Source: Saccharicrinis sp963677245 (GTDB lineage Bacteria; Bacteroidota; Bacteroidia; Bacteroidales; Marinilabiliaceae). Taken from it: a stretch of DNA of 64,000 bases. This document shows, piece after piece, positions 33,138 through 43,453 of this stretch. The notes under the pieces are model-generated. The model was not told where the DNA came from, made no database searches, and saw nothing but the letters and a program-made list of their open reading frames with translations. The number at the start of each line of letters is the position of its first letter. Position 1 is the first letter of the stretch. The DNA lies in NCBI GenBank assembly GCA_963677245.1, contig OY781921.1, forward strand, positions 1,302,001-1,366,000, given 5' to 3'. The position numbers were made by a program, and so were the translations under genes.

Positions 33138-33563
33138 ATGAAGAAAACACAATTTGGATGGCCTTTTTTTGTGATCATACCTATGATAGATTTGCTAGTA
33201 TTATTAGCAGAACAGAATCCTCTCATCTCTATCTTAGTGATTGGCATTTCATTTATCATTATGCTGCTAGCCTACAAAATGACGATTAAAGTTGACGATA
33301 CAAGCATATCATTTAGTATGGGTATTGGTTTAATTTCAAAATCGTACAAACTCAAAAATATTACTTCATATAAAGCAATTACTTATACAGCATTAGGCTG
33401 GGGAATACGCTTTAAACCGGGTGCAACTTTGTATAACGTATCGGGCAACAAGGCCATTGAATTGAGTTTAAAAGGCAAAAAAAGAAGAATTTGGCTGGGA
33501 ACTAATGCTTCTGAGGAATTAGTTGCTTTTTTACAATCTAAATTAAGCCATACCAGTTCTTAA
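33138..33563 (+). CDS. Small membrane protein with bPH-like domain
   Basis: The 141-residue protein has two N-terminal hydrophobic segments (GWPFFVIIPMIDLLVLLA and LISILVIGISFIIMLLAY). A beta-rich cytosolic domain follows with KVDDTSISFSMGIGLISKSYKLKNITSYKAITY and NKAIELSLKGKKRRIWLGTNASEELVAFL, the pattern of bacterial PH (bPH) domains. It ends the DUF2089-YIP1-hydrolase operon, two bases after the hydrolase. Function is unknown; membrane association is clear. Confidence 0.65.
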   Translation: MKKTQFGWPFFVIIPMIDLLVLLAEQNPLISILVIGISFIIMLLAYKMTIKVDDTSISFSMGIGLISKSYKLKNITSYKAITYTALGWGIRFKPGATLYNVSGNKAIELSLKGKKRRIWLGTNASEELVAFLQSKLSHTSS

Positions 33564-33577
33564 TTATTATTAAAAAA

Positions 33578-33605
33578 AAGCTGTCCCAAAAATATGGGAC
33601 AGCTT
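33578..33605 (-). terminator. Rho-independent terminator of the 2,011-residue protein gene
   Basis: Eleven-base stem AAGCTGTCCCA / TGGGACAGCTT with a short loop. On the minus strand it is followed by TTTTTTAATAA. The convergent operon to the left may use it too. Confidence 0.75.
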
Positions 33606-33629
33606 GTAAGTCTATTTTATTTGAAAAAA

Positions 33630-36600
33630 CTACCTGATCACAAAGATATCATGGTATATAGCATTTTCAGTAGTAATAGTGTACACATAAACTCCAGAGG
33701 CAAGTTCTGAAATATTAACGTTATTTACCCCAGCCTCCATACTTTGTTGAAGAACAACAGCTCCTTTCATATTAGTAACAACAAGGCTACTTGCAGATTT
33801 CAATTCAAAATTGATATAATCAACAGCAGGAACAGGATAAACTTTTACATTTTCACTTTCTTCTAATTCTCCTACAGTATTAGAAATATCTTTTCTAACT
33901 ATTCTATCTTCGCCATCTTCAGGATATGCAACAGCTGTAATGGCTCCACTAACTCCATCTACAAGATAGTTGTAAAGTGCTTGCTGATAAGTTACTCCCA
34001 AAGTAGTAAATGACTTATCTGTACCAAAGTTAAACTGATCTCCTCCTCTGGCAGTAAAATCAGGTAAGGCAATATTAACGTTTGGAGCAGTACCGGAAAC
34101 TACACCGTCAACTACAATTGGTGTTCCGTCAGCTAAGGTTGCTGTCCAGATTCTTTCTCCAGTATTACCATTAATAACGTTTCCGTCACCATCATACTCA
34201 ATAGAAGTAGCTTCTGTATCCCAAACAATATCAATACCAGCAACTTGTAAGAAACGACCTGATCCGGAATTTAATCCACCTTCCATCGCAGAAACACTGT
34301 TCTCTAACACTTCTTTAAAATCAGCAGGCGTTACATTTTCAACAACAGCAACAAAGTTAGAGAATGGTAGAATTTCGAAAGTATTCAGCTCGCTGATAGG
34401 ACCTGCTGGTATAACGGTATTGTTACGAATACCACCGCCACCTACAAGACCTATATCTGCAGCATCTACACCAAAATCAGTATGTAATTGGTTCGCTTGC
34501 CATAACATTGCATCTGCAACCAGGTTACCCAGGTTAGTTTCGATAGCACGAATGCTGGTACGTGTTCCATCTAATGCAACTTCACTGTTAGCCACCACAT
34601 TGCTGGCCATTTCATCCAAAGCATCTTGAACAGGCTCTTCGGCATTTACTCTTAATGAAGCATTGAAACCATCATTTTCAGGTTTTACCACATATAAACC
34701 GCTTTCGTCGCTAATAGCAGTTACAACACCATTCTCATCAAAATCTAAATCCAACTTACCTACGTACTTGTACTCTCCCGGAGTGGTAACTACATATACA
34801 TTGTTACCTTCGCTATCCTGAACGGTAATAGGATAAACATCGTAGAAATCTCCATCACCAGGGAATGTTTCTACGCCTTCTTCCCCTAATAATTCATCAC
34901 CTCCACCGGCAATTACTACATCCACATTAGTTAAAGAAGCCACTAAAGCTTTTTCTTCTTCAATATCCTGTAAGTGACTTATTACAACAATCTTGTTAAT
35001 ACCCTCAGAAGTTAATGCATTAACAGATGCTTGAATAGCAGCAGCTACATCATCATTAATAATGGTATTACGTGGCGAAGAAATATAATCTAACGAAGGT
35101 GTTGTGGCACCTACAACTCCAACCTGAACGCCGCCTTTTTCTATGATGGTATAAGGAGCAATTCGACCTTCATCGGCCAACGCTTGTAAGTTAGCTTCGC
35201 TTGTAAAATCAAGGTTAGAGCTTAAGAATGGCGTTTCTTCGGAGAAATCGCTAATAAACTGAGCCAACACATCCGGTCCAAAATCAAAATCGTGATTTCC
35301 TAAACAAATAGCATCATATCCTATTTGCGACATTGCTAATGCATCGTAAATTCCTTCTTCGTTTTCTAACCCAACAGCAAACTGAGGTCCTGCAAGAAAG
35401 TTATCTCCTGAAGACAATGTCACTGACTCATTTTCTAATTCAGATCTTAAAGCATCCAGCTTTGCTTTAAATGCCGCGACAGTACCAAATAATCCTTCTG
35501 TTTCATCCTCTACTCCTAACAGTTTAGACTCTCCATCGTTATTATGAAAAATAGTTAAGTCCCAGGCTTTGTTATATTGCTCGTTGAAGTCGATGGTAGT
35601 ATACCAGTCGTTAGCATCTAAATCAGTCCACATACTTTGCATTACAGCAGCTAACTGTATTGCTCCCAAATCACCTGATGCATACATTGCTTCAATCATA
35701 TCCTGATCATCAGAAGGAATAAACTGCTCATCACCTCCATAATGGGCAAAATAGGCTCTGGTAAACGGCATCTTTAATGTTTCTGCTACTTCTTCAGATA
35801 TATACAAAGGAGCACCCATCAACATATATTTTACTAAGTCAGGGAACCCGTTATTCAAATAAGTTAACGCATAGTCTTGGAAATCATCACTTACACCTTC
35901 AACTTCTTCTAATTTACCTCCGTTAATTTTTAATGAACCGTTATCGCAGATTTCAACCACTCTATATGGAGAAGGATAAGTAACTAACGAACCTGTTTGA
36001 ACATCGGTAATTACATTTCCGTTTTTAGTCACTTTTTTAGTAATATCCTGTGCATGGCTATGACCTGTAAAAACAACTTTTAGTCCGGCATCAGCCAATT
36101 GCTCAGAAACATTTTCCCAATCTTCAACCATATAATCGGCAAAGAAATCACCATGGTAATTATAGTGCTCCAAGATACCGTGGTGCATAATGGCAATTAC
36201 TTCTTTTCCGGCTGTTTCTGCATCCGCTAACACAGATTCAATCCATATTAAAGTAGCTGCTTTAATAGAACCAGCTGTTTCAGGATAATCATCTGCAATA
36301 TTATTGTCGTAGTGACAAGCATCAATTGAAAGAATCCAGTAATCTGTAGTTCCGTCAAATTTCTCTACATATGAAAGAGAGTTGGCATCGCTTTCATCCG
36401 CATCGGCATATCCATAATTGGCATATAGCGTTGTAAATTCCGATGGTGAGGTATAAGCAACAGCTGAAGTGGTAGCTCCATCAAACTCAACTGCATGAGA
36501 GTTGTTAATATCATGATTACCCGGAGTTACAAAAACCTCGATACCATTGGCCTCTAATGTTGCAAACATAGCTGCTACTCCTTGATGACTTACATAAGCG

Positions 36601-39600
36601 CCATCTTTAGTTAAATCTCCAGGAACCAATACGTAATCAGGAGACTCAGCTAAAATCTTTGCGGTCATTTCATCTAAGATCTCATCGCTTTCTGCCAGCA
36701 TCTTTCTGTCTTGAGCCAGGTAAGTTTGAAATGCTTCCCCATCATTTACCAATAAAGATGGAGCCATAAGGTGTAAATCGGCAATCACCATAAATTTAGC
36801 ATTCTCTTCAACATCTAACTCTGAATAAACACCTACTGATCCTGAAACTTCGTAACCTGCAATAAAAAGAGGTTCGTTAGTTGGGCTATCCTCTGCTGAA
36901 ATAAATGAAAATCCTTCAGGACTTGTATTTCCTTCTCCTGTAAAGTAATCGTGATCGTTTAAGTATTGAACAAACTCAACATCCATTGGATTGGTAACAT
37001 CGTAAACAGCAATTGCATTTAACCTTTCAAGTCCGATAAAAGCTAAAGTTTTACCATCTACAACTCCTAAAGTTAAAGCCTCTGGCTCAATACCTTTATC
37101 ATCACTTCTGCTTAATAAGTCTTCTTTTCCCTGAGGGCTGTTCATTATGGTTCTCGTCGTCAAATCTGAACCACTATCATACACCTGGTTTCCGAATTCA
37201 TCATAAATAGAGAAAGAACGGGCACCCATTACAAAAAGATTATCCATTTCTCCGTCTCCATCTAAATCATCCCAGGTTGGACTTAATGTAGATTTTAAAC
37301 GACCAATATTTTCATTTTCCTGTAATGTTTCTGCATCCGGAAAACGATCTGCATTTAAAGTAAGATCCTTAATACGAGCTTCATCTTCAAAGTCTCCGTA
37401 CTCACGACCGTCACCTTCGTTAGCAATGACGATGTAATCCATACCATTGTAATTGTACGAAGCAATGGCATCAGGCATATATGTTCCCAATACTGGCTGA
37501 TGAGAGAAAGTAATTTCATCTACTTTATCTGAAGGGGATATTTTGTTATCATCATTAAAAGAGATTAATCCTAAAACCGTATTATCTGTTTGACCCGCTC
37601 CAGCTAAACCAAAATCGTTATCATTTATTACAGCCAATTGTCCTGTTGGAAGTAAAGCTAAACCTTCTGCTTTATCACTAGGTAAATAACCGATAGAAGG
37701 TAAGTTTAAAACCTTTCTTTTATAAACAGGTTGAATTCCGGCAGCTACAATCTCGTCAGCCGTCATTAACTCTAAAGTGGTTCCTTCTGCTAAACGAGCT
37801 AAATCTCTAATGTCCTGAGTCGTATTAACCTCATCTAATAAGTTGGTTGCACCTAAAAGATCAATTTCATAAATATATTTTTTACTTCCCTGATCACCTA
37901 AACCTTTGGAGTCGCGTTCAATTACAACCAATTTACCATCACCTACATAACAAGCATCTCCAATTTTATCTACAGCACTTTCTGCTGTACCCATATTGGC
38001 GTTACGCTCTAGTAAATAAATATATTCGCTTACCGGAGTTCCGTCAGATGCACTGATTCCTAAAATTCTGATGACATCAGAAGACTTAGCAGCACTTGAA
38101 GGATTGTACATGGCAGACTGGATAAATCCATAAACAATACCATTTTCCTCATCGTAAGCAATACCTTCGAAACCTCTGTTTGCACGACGATTATTGTAAT
38201 TAGCTGGTAACGTTTCTGCTCCGTAATGACCTTCTGTTTGTACTGTAGTTCCTAAAGAAGAAACCCCGTCTGGCACATAACGCTCTATTAAAGAACCGTT
38301 AGCAGCAAACTTATAAATAGATGGACGATTTTCATCACACATCCAAAAGTTACCATCTGCATCTCTGATTATACCTTCAAAATCTCCTCCATATGGATCG
38401 TAAGTTAATTCCTGGTAGTAAGTACCGTCTACTGTATAATCAGCACCTGTTTCAGAATCAAGGTAAGTTACAGGAACCTCATCCATTCCTTCCACATTTC
38501 CTTTTCCGGTAATTGGCGTAGAACCATCCTTCGCAAACATTAATACCTGATCATCAGGATCGAAAGAAATAACTCCGGTAGTATGATCTAAACAGAATTT
38601 AACCATACGTGCCTGATAGCTTGGTAACTTATAAGGACGAAGATTACCTGCGGCTCCTTCAACTCCTTTTACCGGACCATCATTTGGACCTCTGTCTGGT
38701 ACTGCCCAAAATACAGATACCGTTTCGGTAGAATTATGTTGATCATAACATAAACCTGAGAAGCCTCCTAACATTACTGTTGGCGTTTCTGTTCCATAAT
38801 TAGGAGTTCCAAGAGAAGGCCAGTTTGAAGCTTCATTTAAAACAAAAGTTTCCAGCTCTGGCTGACCTTTTGAAAAGTCTTTATGCCCTAAAGGTAAAAT
38901 ATCAGTAACCGTTGCGTTTGCTAAATATACTTTAGCTACAGCATTATTTTCCTGTAAAGTAACATAAGCAGTTGTATTATCTGCACTGATCGCTATATAC
39001 TCAGGCTCTAAATCCTGTGCTACAGTTTGCCCTGCATTATCCTGAATTCTTACTCCAATTCCTCGCAAGTAAGCTTGCTTATCATTATAGAAAGTAAAAT
39101 CTGCAGTACTTACTGTTGCTGTTTCTAAACCGGACGAGATATCAATAACTGTAACAGATCCTTCCGGGTCATTATCGTAGTCTTCATTCGGCTCACCTTC
39201 ATTGGCAACCACAATGTAATTTCCATCCTTAGAAAAAGTAAGCATATCAGGCAATGCACCCGCTTCGTACTCTTTTAGAACTGAAGCATCGCTTGCATCT
39301 AAAACAACAACAGTACCATTATCCTGCTTAACTTCTGCTGTTATCGCTACAGCAACATAATCGCCATAGGCAGCAACTGAAGTAGCGCCACCGCCCATTT
39401 CACTATAATCAAAAAGATACTTTAATATTGGCTTAGAAGGATTAGAAAAATCATAAGCATCAACGGTACTATTGGGATCATTTAAAACCCAAAGTGTTTG
39501 TGTATTCTTATTGTAAGCAACAATTTCAGCGGCTGATTCTTCACCAACCTGTACATTCGTTATATTTTTAAATTTGGGAGTTTGTGCCTGAACGGAAACA

Positions 39601-39665
39601 CAAACCGCAAAACCTAAAAGTAACGAAGCCATAAACTTCTTAACGTGTAAATTTCTAATTTTCAT
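33630..39665 (-). CDS. Giant secreted multi-domain phosphatase with T9SS type A sorting domain
   Basis: The 2,011-residue protein has a signal peptide (ending VSVQAQ). Residues roughly 30-950 form a choice-of-anchor I/phytase-like propeller region (GLCYDQHNSTETVSVFWAVP, FEGIIRDADGNFWMCDENRPSIYK). A calcineurin-type phosphoesterase follows from about 958 (VIADLHL, PGDLTKDG, TPGNHDINN, FTGHSH near 1200). A second metallophosphatase/5'-nucleotidase domain starts near 1373 (HNNDGES, LGNHDFDFGPD), and its C-terminal domain near 1697 (SIRAIETNLGNLVADAM, GGGGIRNNT). The last 75 residues are a type A T9SS signal (VKVYPVPAVDYINFEL). A surface role in phosphate release from nucleotides or phytate is inferred. 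The first motif H is Asn in HNNDGES. Confidence 0.9.
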   Translation of the reverse strand: MKIRNLHVKKFMASLLLGFAVCVSVQAQTPKFKNITNVQVGEESAAEIVAYNKNTQTLWVLNDPNSTVDAYDFSNPSKPILKYLFDYSEMGGGATSVAAYGDYVAVAITAEVKQDNGTVVVLDASDASVLKEYEAGALPDMLTFSKDGNYIVVANEGEPNEDYDNDPEGSVTVIDISSGLETATVSTADFTFYNDKQAYLRGIGVRIQDNAGQTVAQDLEPEYIAISADNTTAYVTLQENNAVAKVYLANATVTDILPLGHKDFSKGQPELETFVLNEASNWPSLGTPNYGTETPTVMLGGFSGLCYDQHNSTETVSVFWAVPDRGPNDGPVKGVEGAAGNLRPYKLPSYQARMVKFCLDHTTGVISFDPDDQVLMFAKDGSTPITGKGNVEGMDEVPVTYLDSETGADYTVDGTYYQELTYDPYGGDFEGIIRDADGNFWMCDENRPSIYKFAANGSLIERYVPDGVSSLGTTVQTEGHYGAETLPANYNNRRANRGFEGIAYDEENGIVYGFIQSAMYNPSSAAKSSDVIRILGISASDGTPVSEYIYLLERNANMGTAESAVDKIGDACYVGDGKLVVIERDSKGLGDQGSKKYIYEIDLLGATNLLDEVNTTQDIRDLARLAEGTTLELMTADEIVAAGIQPVYKRKVLNLPSIGYLPSDKAEGLALLPTGQLAVINDNDFGLAGAGQTDNTVLGLISFNDDNKISPSDKVDEITFSHQPVLGTYMPDAIASYNYNGMDYIVIANEGDGREYGDFEDEARIKDLTLNADRFPDAETLQENENIGRLKSTLSPTWDDLDGDGEMDNLFVMGARSFSIYDEFGNQVYDSGSDLTTRTIMNSPQGKEDLLSRSDDKGIEPEALTLGVVDGKTLAFIGLERLNAIAVYDVTNPMDVEFVQYLNDHDYFTGEGNTSPEGFSFISAEDSPTNEPLFIAGYEVSGSVGVYSELDVEENAKFMVIADLHLMAPSLLVNDGEAFQTYLAQDRKMLAESDEILDEMTAKILAESPDYVLVPGDLTKDGAYVSHQGVAAMFATLEANGIEVFVTPGNHDINNSHAVEFDGATTSAVAYTSPSEFTTLYANYGYADADESDANSLSYVEKFDGTTDYWILSIDACHYDNNIADDYPETAGSIKAATLIWIESVLADAETAGKEVIAIMHHGILEHYNYHGDFFADYMVEDWENVSEQLADAGLKVVFTGHSHAQDITKKVTKNGNVITDVQTGSLVTYPSPYRVVEICDNGSLKINGGKLEEVEGVSDDFQDYALTYLNNGFPDLVKYMLMGAPLYISEEVAETLKMPFTRAYFAHYGGDEQFIPSDDQDMIEAMYASGDLGAIQLAAVMQSMWTDLDANDWYTTIDFNEQYNKAWDLTIFHNNDGESKLLGVEDETEGLFGTVAAFKAKLDALRSELENESVTLSSGDNFLAGPQFAVGLENEEGIYDALAMSQIGYDAICLGNHDFDFGPDVLAQFISDFSEETPFLSSNLDFTSEANLQALADEGRIAPYTIIEKGGVQVGVVGATTPSLDYISSPRNTIINDDVAAAIQASVNALTSEGINKIVVISHLQDIEEEKALVASLTNVDVVIAGGGDELLGEEGVETFPGDGDFYDVYPITVQDSEGNNVYVVTTPGEYKYVGKLDLDFDENGVVTAISDESGLYVVKPENDGFNASLRVNAEEPVQDALDEMASNVVANSEVALDGTRTSIRAIETNLGNLVADAMLWQANQLHTDFGVDAADIGLVGGGGIRNNTVIPAGPISELNTFEILPFSNFVAVVENVTPADFKEVLENSVSAMEGGLNSGSGRFLQVAGIDIVWDTEATSIEYDGDGNVINGNTGERIWTATLADGTPIVVDGVVSGTAPNVNIALPDFTARGGDQFNFGTDKSFTTLGVTYQQALYNYLVDGVSGAITAVAYPEDGEDRIVRKDISNTVGELEESENVKVYPVPAVDYINFELKSASSLVVTNMKGAVVLQQSMEAGVNNVNISELASGVYVYTITTENAIYHDIFVIR

Positions 39666-39978
39666 GTGTCTAATGTTAGTTTTAATGTAAACAGAAGCAG
39701 TCTTATCCTACCTATGTAACCAGGTGGTTTTATAGCTTGCTTCTACTTTAGAAGTATTGTTATTTATAGTGATGACAATAACCTTCTTTGATTTTACATT
39801 AAAATGTACCAGACACTAGCTTTTTGTTAATAAGGGAAAGCTGTATAAGAAAAGTAAATTTATTGTACTAGCTAAAAATAAGGGAGTTGATAAAAGTCAA
39901 CTCCCTCTCTGTTATTTTATTATTTAATATTTTTAAAATATGTATTAACTGGTCTAATATTCCATTTAACTTAAAATA
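39666..39978. other. Intergenic region upstream of the giant phosphatase gene
   Basis: This 313-bp spacer holds the promoter of the minus-strand phosphatase gene and the terminator of pepD. I found no ORF, and no tandem repeats resembling known phosphate-regulon boxes. Confidence 0.4.
39881..39906 (-). terminator. Rho-independent terminator of the pepD gene
   Basis: Ten-base stem AGGGAGTTGA / TCAACTCCCT with a six-base loop. On the minus strand it is followed by TATTTTTAG. Confidence 0.75.
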
Positions 39979-41439
39979 TTAGTTCCTTTCCGGAATTCTT
40001 TTTAAGATTTCGAGCAAATGCAACCAAAACTTACTTACTGTACTTATTTGAATTCTTTCATCCGGTGAATGAGCTCTCCTAATGGTTGGTCCAAATGAAA
40101 TCATATCTAAATCGGGGTATTTTTCCAGAAACAAGCCACATTCTAAACCAGCATGAATAGCTCTAACAATAGGTTCTTCTTCAAATAATTCTACGTAAGT
40201 TTCTCGTGTAATTTGCAAAATTTCAGAATCGGTATTGGGTTCCCATCCGGGATAACCCTCTCCGTGTTTTACTTCAGCACCGGCTAATTCAAAAACACTG
40301 CGAACCATTGCGGCTATGTTTTCTTTTGCAGATTCAATAGAACTACGCTGACTGGTCGTTACAATTAAATTACCATCTACCTCTTTGATAGCAGCCAGAT
40401 TAGTAGAAGTTTCCACCAATCCCTCTATATTTTGACTCATGGTCATTACGCCATGTGGACAAGCATAAATAGCATTTAATAACGCATTCTGAAAATCTTT
40501 GGTATAAACCATTTCCGGAACATCACAAGATTCCAGATGCATTCTTAAACCTGGCTCTGTTACTTCTAATTCATTGCATATTTCGTCATAAAACACATTA
40601 AAATCTACCCTAACCGGTTCTTTCATCGTTTTTGGAACCAAGGCAATAGCCCTTGCTTCTCGAGCAATTGCATTTCTTAAATTACCTCCTGAAATAGCAT
40701 GCAATCGCAAATCAAACTTTCGGGTAGCATGCCACAGAAATCGATTAATGATTTTATTCGCATTTCCCAATCCTTTATGAATATCATCTCCGGAATGTCC
40801 TCCTTTTAATCCTGAAATATTGATTTCAAAGGCAAAATATCCTTCAGGAGCGGCTTCTGTCTGAATTTCAAAAGTAGCTACCGTATCAATACCTCCTGCA
40901 CAACCAATAAACAATTCTCCATCATCCTCCGAATCCAGATTTAATAGAATTTTACTTTCGAAAAATCCAGGTTTTAAATGATATGCGCCAGTCAAACCAG
41001 TTTCTTCATCCACTGTAAACAGGCATTCTATTTTACCATGCTTAATATCAGAACTCGCTAATAAAGCCATTTGCGCAGCCACTCCTATTCCATCATCTGC
41101 TCCCAGAGTTGTTCCTTTGGCTTTCACCCAATCTTCCTCCACAACTGGTACAATCGGATCTTTTTCGAAGTTATGCTTAACATGAGCATGTTTTTCGCAT
41201 ACCATATCTACATGAGACTGCAATAATACTGATTGCAAATTTTCACACCCGTAAGAAGCCTGCTTTACAATTAGCAAATTACCTATTTCGTCCTGATAAT
41301 ATTCTAAATCATGTTCCTGAGCAAAAGCTACAAGAAATTCCATTATTTTTTCTTCCTTCTTTGATGGACGCGGCACCTGGCATATCTGCTCAAAGTAATT
41401 CCATACCGTTGAAGGTTCTAGCTGTTTTAATAAAGTCAT
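39979..41439 (-). CDS. pepD: Aminoacyl-histidine dipeptidase (M20C)
   Basis: The 486-residue cytosolic enzyme shows M20 metal ligands: LLQSHVDMVCEK, GTTLGADDGIGVA, CLFTVDEETGLTGAYHL, LNLDSEDDGELFIGCAGG and a C-terminal HAGLECGLFLEKYP region. It cleaves Xaa-His dipeptides such as carnosine using two metal ions. Length and order of motifs are normal for PepD. It is an independent minus-strand gene, 97 bases from the next gene in the same direction. Confidence 0.92.
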   Translation of the reverse strand: MTLLKQLEPSTVWNYFEQICQVPRPSKKEEKIMEFLVAFAQEHDLEYYQDEIGNLLIVKQASYGCENLQSVLLQSHVDMVCEKHAHVKHNFEKDPIVPVVEEDWVKAKGTTLGADDGIGVAAQMALLASSDIKHGKIECLFTVDEETGLTGAYHLKPGFFESKILLNLDSEDDGELFIGCAGGIDTVATFEIQTEAAPEGYFAFEINISGLKGGHSGDDIHKGLGNANKIINRFLWHATRKFDLRLHAISGGNLRNAIAREARAIALVPKTMKEPVRVDFNVFYDEICNELEVTEPGLRMHLESCDVPEMVYTKDFQNALLNAIYACPHGVMTMSQNIEGLVETSTNLAAIKEVDGNLIVTTSQRSSIESAKENIAAMVRSVFELAGAEVKHGEGYPGWEPNTDSEILQITRETYVELFEEEPIVRAIHAGLECGLFLEKYPDLDMISFGPTIRRAHSPDERIQISTVSKFWLHLLEILKRIPERN

Positions 41440-41536
41440 TGATTTATATTTTTTAAGCTTATCCTTTATACACCATAAATTTATGTGTATGGCAGCTAAA
41501 ACTAGTTAAGCTTTCTTTTATTTTAAATGAAGATTA

Positions 41537-42397
41537 TCATTTAAACAATTTCAGGAATTCCCGAATCTCTTCCTTCTTGTATTCATTCCCCTGATTTTCA
41601 TAGGCGTAAGAAAGGTTAAACAACACCCTTTTAATAATATCCAGGTTTGAACACGGAGCAAAGTATGATTTTTGTTTTTCGAGCTTTTGTTGTTTTATAA
41701 AATACTCAATTTCTTTTCGTCCAAGTATAGCTCCTTTATTTACCGGATTAATGTAAAACATCACATTATCTTCACTATCATCGCTAATACGGATATTATC
41801 ATCCATATAACACAAAATAAAGTTTTTAGGAAGATTTACACCATATATTGGTAACCCAAGTCGCTGTGCAATTACAGAATACAAAATGGATAAGGTAATA
41901 GGATTTCCTTTTTTAGAATCGATTACCTCGTTGATATAGGAATTTTGAGGAGCAAAAAAATTGGAACTATTTCGGATATATTTATGAATATCAAACATGA
42001 TATGGTTGATAATTCTTACTTTTTCCAATGAGGTTAGGTGATCATTTAATTCAAGCCAAACATCCCTTCGTAATAGATTAACCTTCTCGTTTATTTCTTC
42101 ATAATTTAAATCCGGGTATTGATATTTAGCCACTAAAAAAGCACCATAAAACAGTTCTTTTCCTCCTTCATTTATCCATTTAGCCATAGAACTTTTAACG
42201 TCTTTCACCTGAAGGGTATGAATTATATTTTCAACTCTTTTTTGAAAAACGTCATTACAGGAAATTTCCCAGGCTTTTTCTAATTCTCCTACTACTTCAA
42301 TCTCTTCTTTAAGCAGTTCTTCCTCTACCGAATTGAAAACCGTTTCATTGGGATCATCCAATAAGGATATTAATGCGTGTACTTTTGTTTTATCCAT
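41537..42397 (-). CDS. SirB1/transglutaminase-like (Transglut_core2) family protein
   Basis: The 286-residue protein has an N-terminal helical part (ISLLDDPNETVFNSVEEELL...), then the Transglut_core2 region: NHIMFDIHKYIRNSSNFFAPQNSYINEVIDSKKGNPITLSILYSVIAQRLGLPIYGVNLPKNFIL, the SirB1-like signature. The usual catalytic Cys of transglutaminases is not visible in that motif, so peptidase activity is doubtful. It follows the nucleoside phosphorylase with a 12-base gap, suggesting one operon. Biochemical role is unknown. Confidence 0.8.
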   Translation of the reverse strand: MDKTKVHALISLLDDPNETVFNSVEEELLKEEIEVVGELEKAWEISCNDVFQKRVENIIHTLQVKDVKSSMAKWINEGGKELFYGAFLVAKYQYPDLNYEEINEKVNLLRRDVWLELNDHLTSLEKVRIINHIMFDIHKYIRNSSNFFAPQNSYINEVIDSKKGNPITLSILYSVIAQRLGLPIYGVNLPKNFILCYMDDNIRISDDSEDNVMFYINPVNKGAILGRKEIEYFIKQQKLEKQKSYFAPCSNLDIIKRVLFNLSYAYENQGNEYKKEEIREFLKLFK

Positions 42398-42409
42398 GGC
42401 TCTGGTTTT

Positions 42410-43288
42410 TTATTCAACCATACTATCCAGCACCTTTTTAATTAACCCTTTTATCACAGGCTTATAATCTTTACTATATTCTCCAGCTTTTCTATTGGCA
42501 ATAATGGCACATACAGTGGCGGCATTATGTCCTAATAATTTTGCTAAACCATAAATGGCCGAGCATTCCATTTCGTAATTTGTAATCCTGTGGTAACTAT
42601 GCCTAAATTTACTGATTTTTTCATTAATATCCATATCCTGAATTCCCAGTCGAATTACCCTACCCTGTGGACCATAAAACCCCGGAGCAGAAATGGTAAC
42701 GCCTTCTTCAAAACCATTTGCACTTAATTTACCAATTAAATCTAATGAAGCATCTACCACATAAGGAGAAGTTAATAGTGGATTCCAATTTAAAAATTGC
42801 TTTAAATGATGTTCAAATTCTAAATCAACCACGCGGTTTCTGTTATCGTAAAAATTAAGCAAACCATCAAATCCAATAGCTTTACGGCTTAAGAGACAAC
42901 TATCAACAGCTAAATCTTCCTGTAGCGAACCGGATGTTCCGATACGAACCAGATTAAGGCTTATAAGGTCGGGCTTTACAGTACGTGTTTCAAAATCAAT
43001 ATTCACAAGCGCATCCAACTCATTCATTACAATATCAATGTTGTCAGTACCAATTCCCGTAGCAACCACTGAAAACCGATTACCCTTGTACTTCCCCGTT
43101 GCACTTACAAACTCACGATTACTTTTCTCCACTTCAATTTCATCAAAAAAAGAAGCAACTACTTTAACACGTCCGGGATCACCAACTAAAATGATATTCT
43201 CAGCAATTTCTCCCGGTTTTAAATGCAAATGAAAGATACTTCCATCGCTGTTAATAATTAACTCCGATTCTTCAATTCTTCTGCTCAT
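42410..43288 (-). CDS. Nucleoside phosphorylase (uridine/purine phosphorylase family)
   Basis: The ATG at 43288 gives 292 residues starting MSRRIEESELIINSDGSIFHLHL, which aligns with other Bacteroidota members; ATG 43300 and TTG 43318 are upstream in-frame alternatives. The phosphate-binding motif NIILVGDPGRVKVVASFF, ATGIGTDNIDIVMNELDAL and LVRIGTSGSLQ are typical of the NP-I family. TNYEMECSAIYGLA is the substrate-binding loop. It splits nucleosides with phosphate. Pyrimidine versus purine specificity cannot be decided. Confidence 0.85.
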   Translation of the reverse strand: MSRRIEESELIINSDGSIFHLHLKPGEIAENIILVGDPGRVKVVASFFDEIEVEKSNREFVSATGKYKGNRFSVVATGIGTDNIDIVMNELDALVNIDFETRTVKPDLISLNLVRIGTSGSLQEDLAVDSCLLSRKAIGFDGLLNFYDNRNRVVDLEFEHHLKQFLNWNPLLTSPYVVDASLDLIGKLSANGFEEGVTISAPGFYGPQGRVIRLGIQDMDINEKISKFRHSYHRITNYEMECSAIYGLAKLLGHNAATVCAIIANRKAGEYSKDYKPVIKGLIKKVLDSMVE

Positions 43289-43453
43289 AGTACTTTTCAT
43301 ATAGTTTATGCCTGACAAGGTAATTTATTTTTGTTAACCTCCCCCGTCAAAATCACATAAAATGTAAAACCATCATAAGAATAATATCTCTAAAATATTG
43401 ACTTCATTAAAATTACGAATTAACTTCTTTTACTTAAACCCATTAATTTAAAT

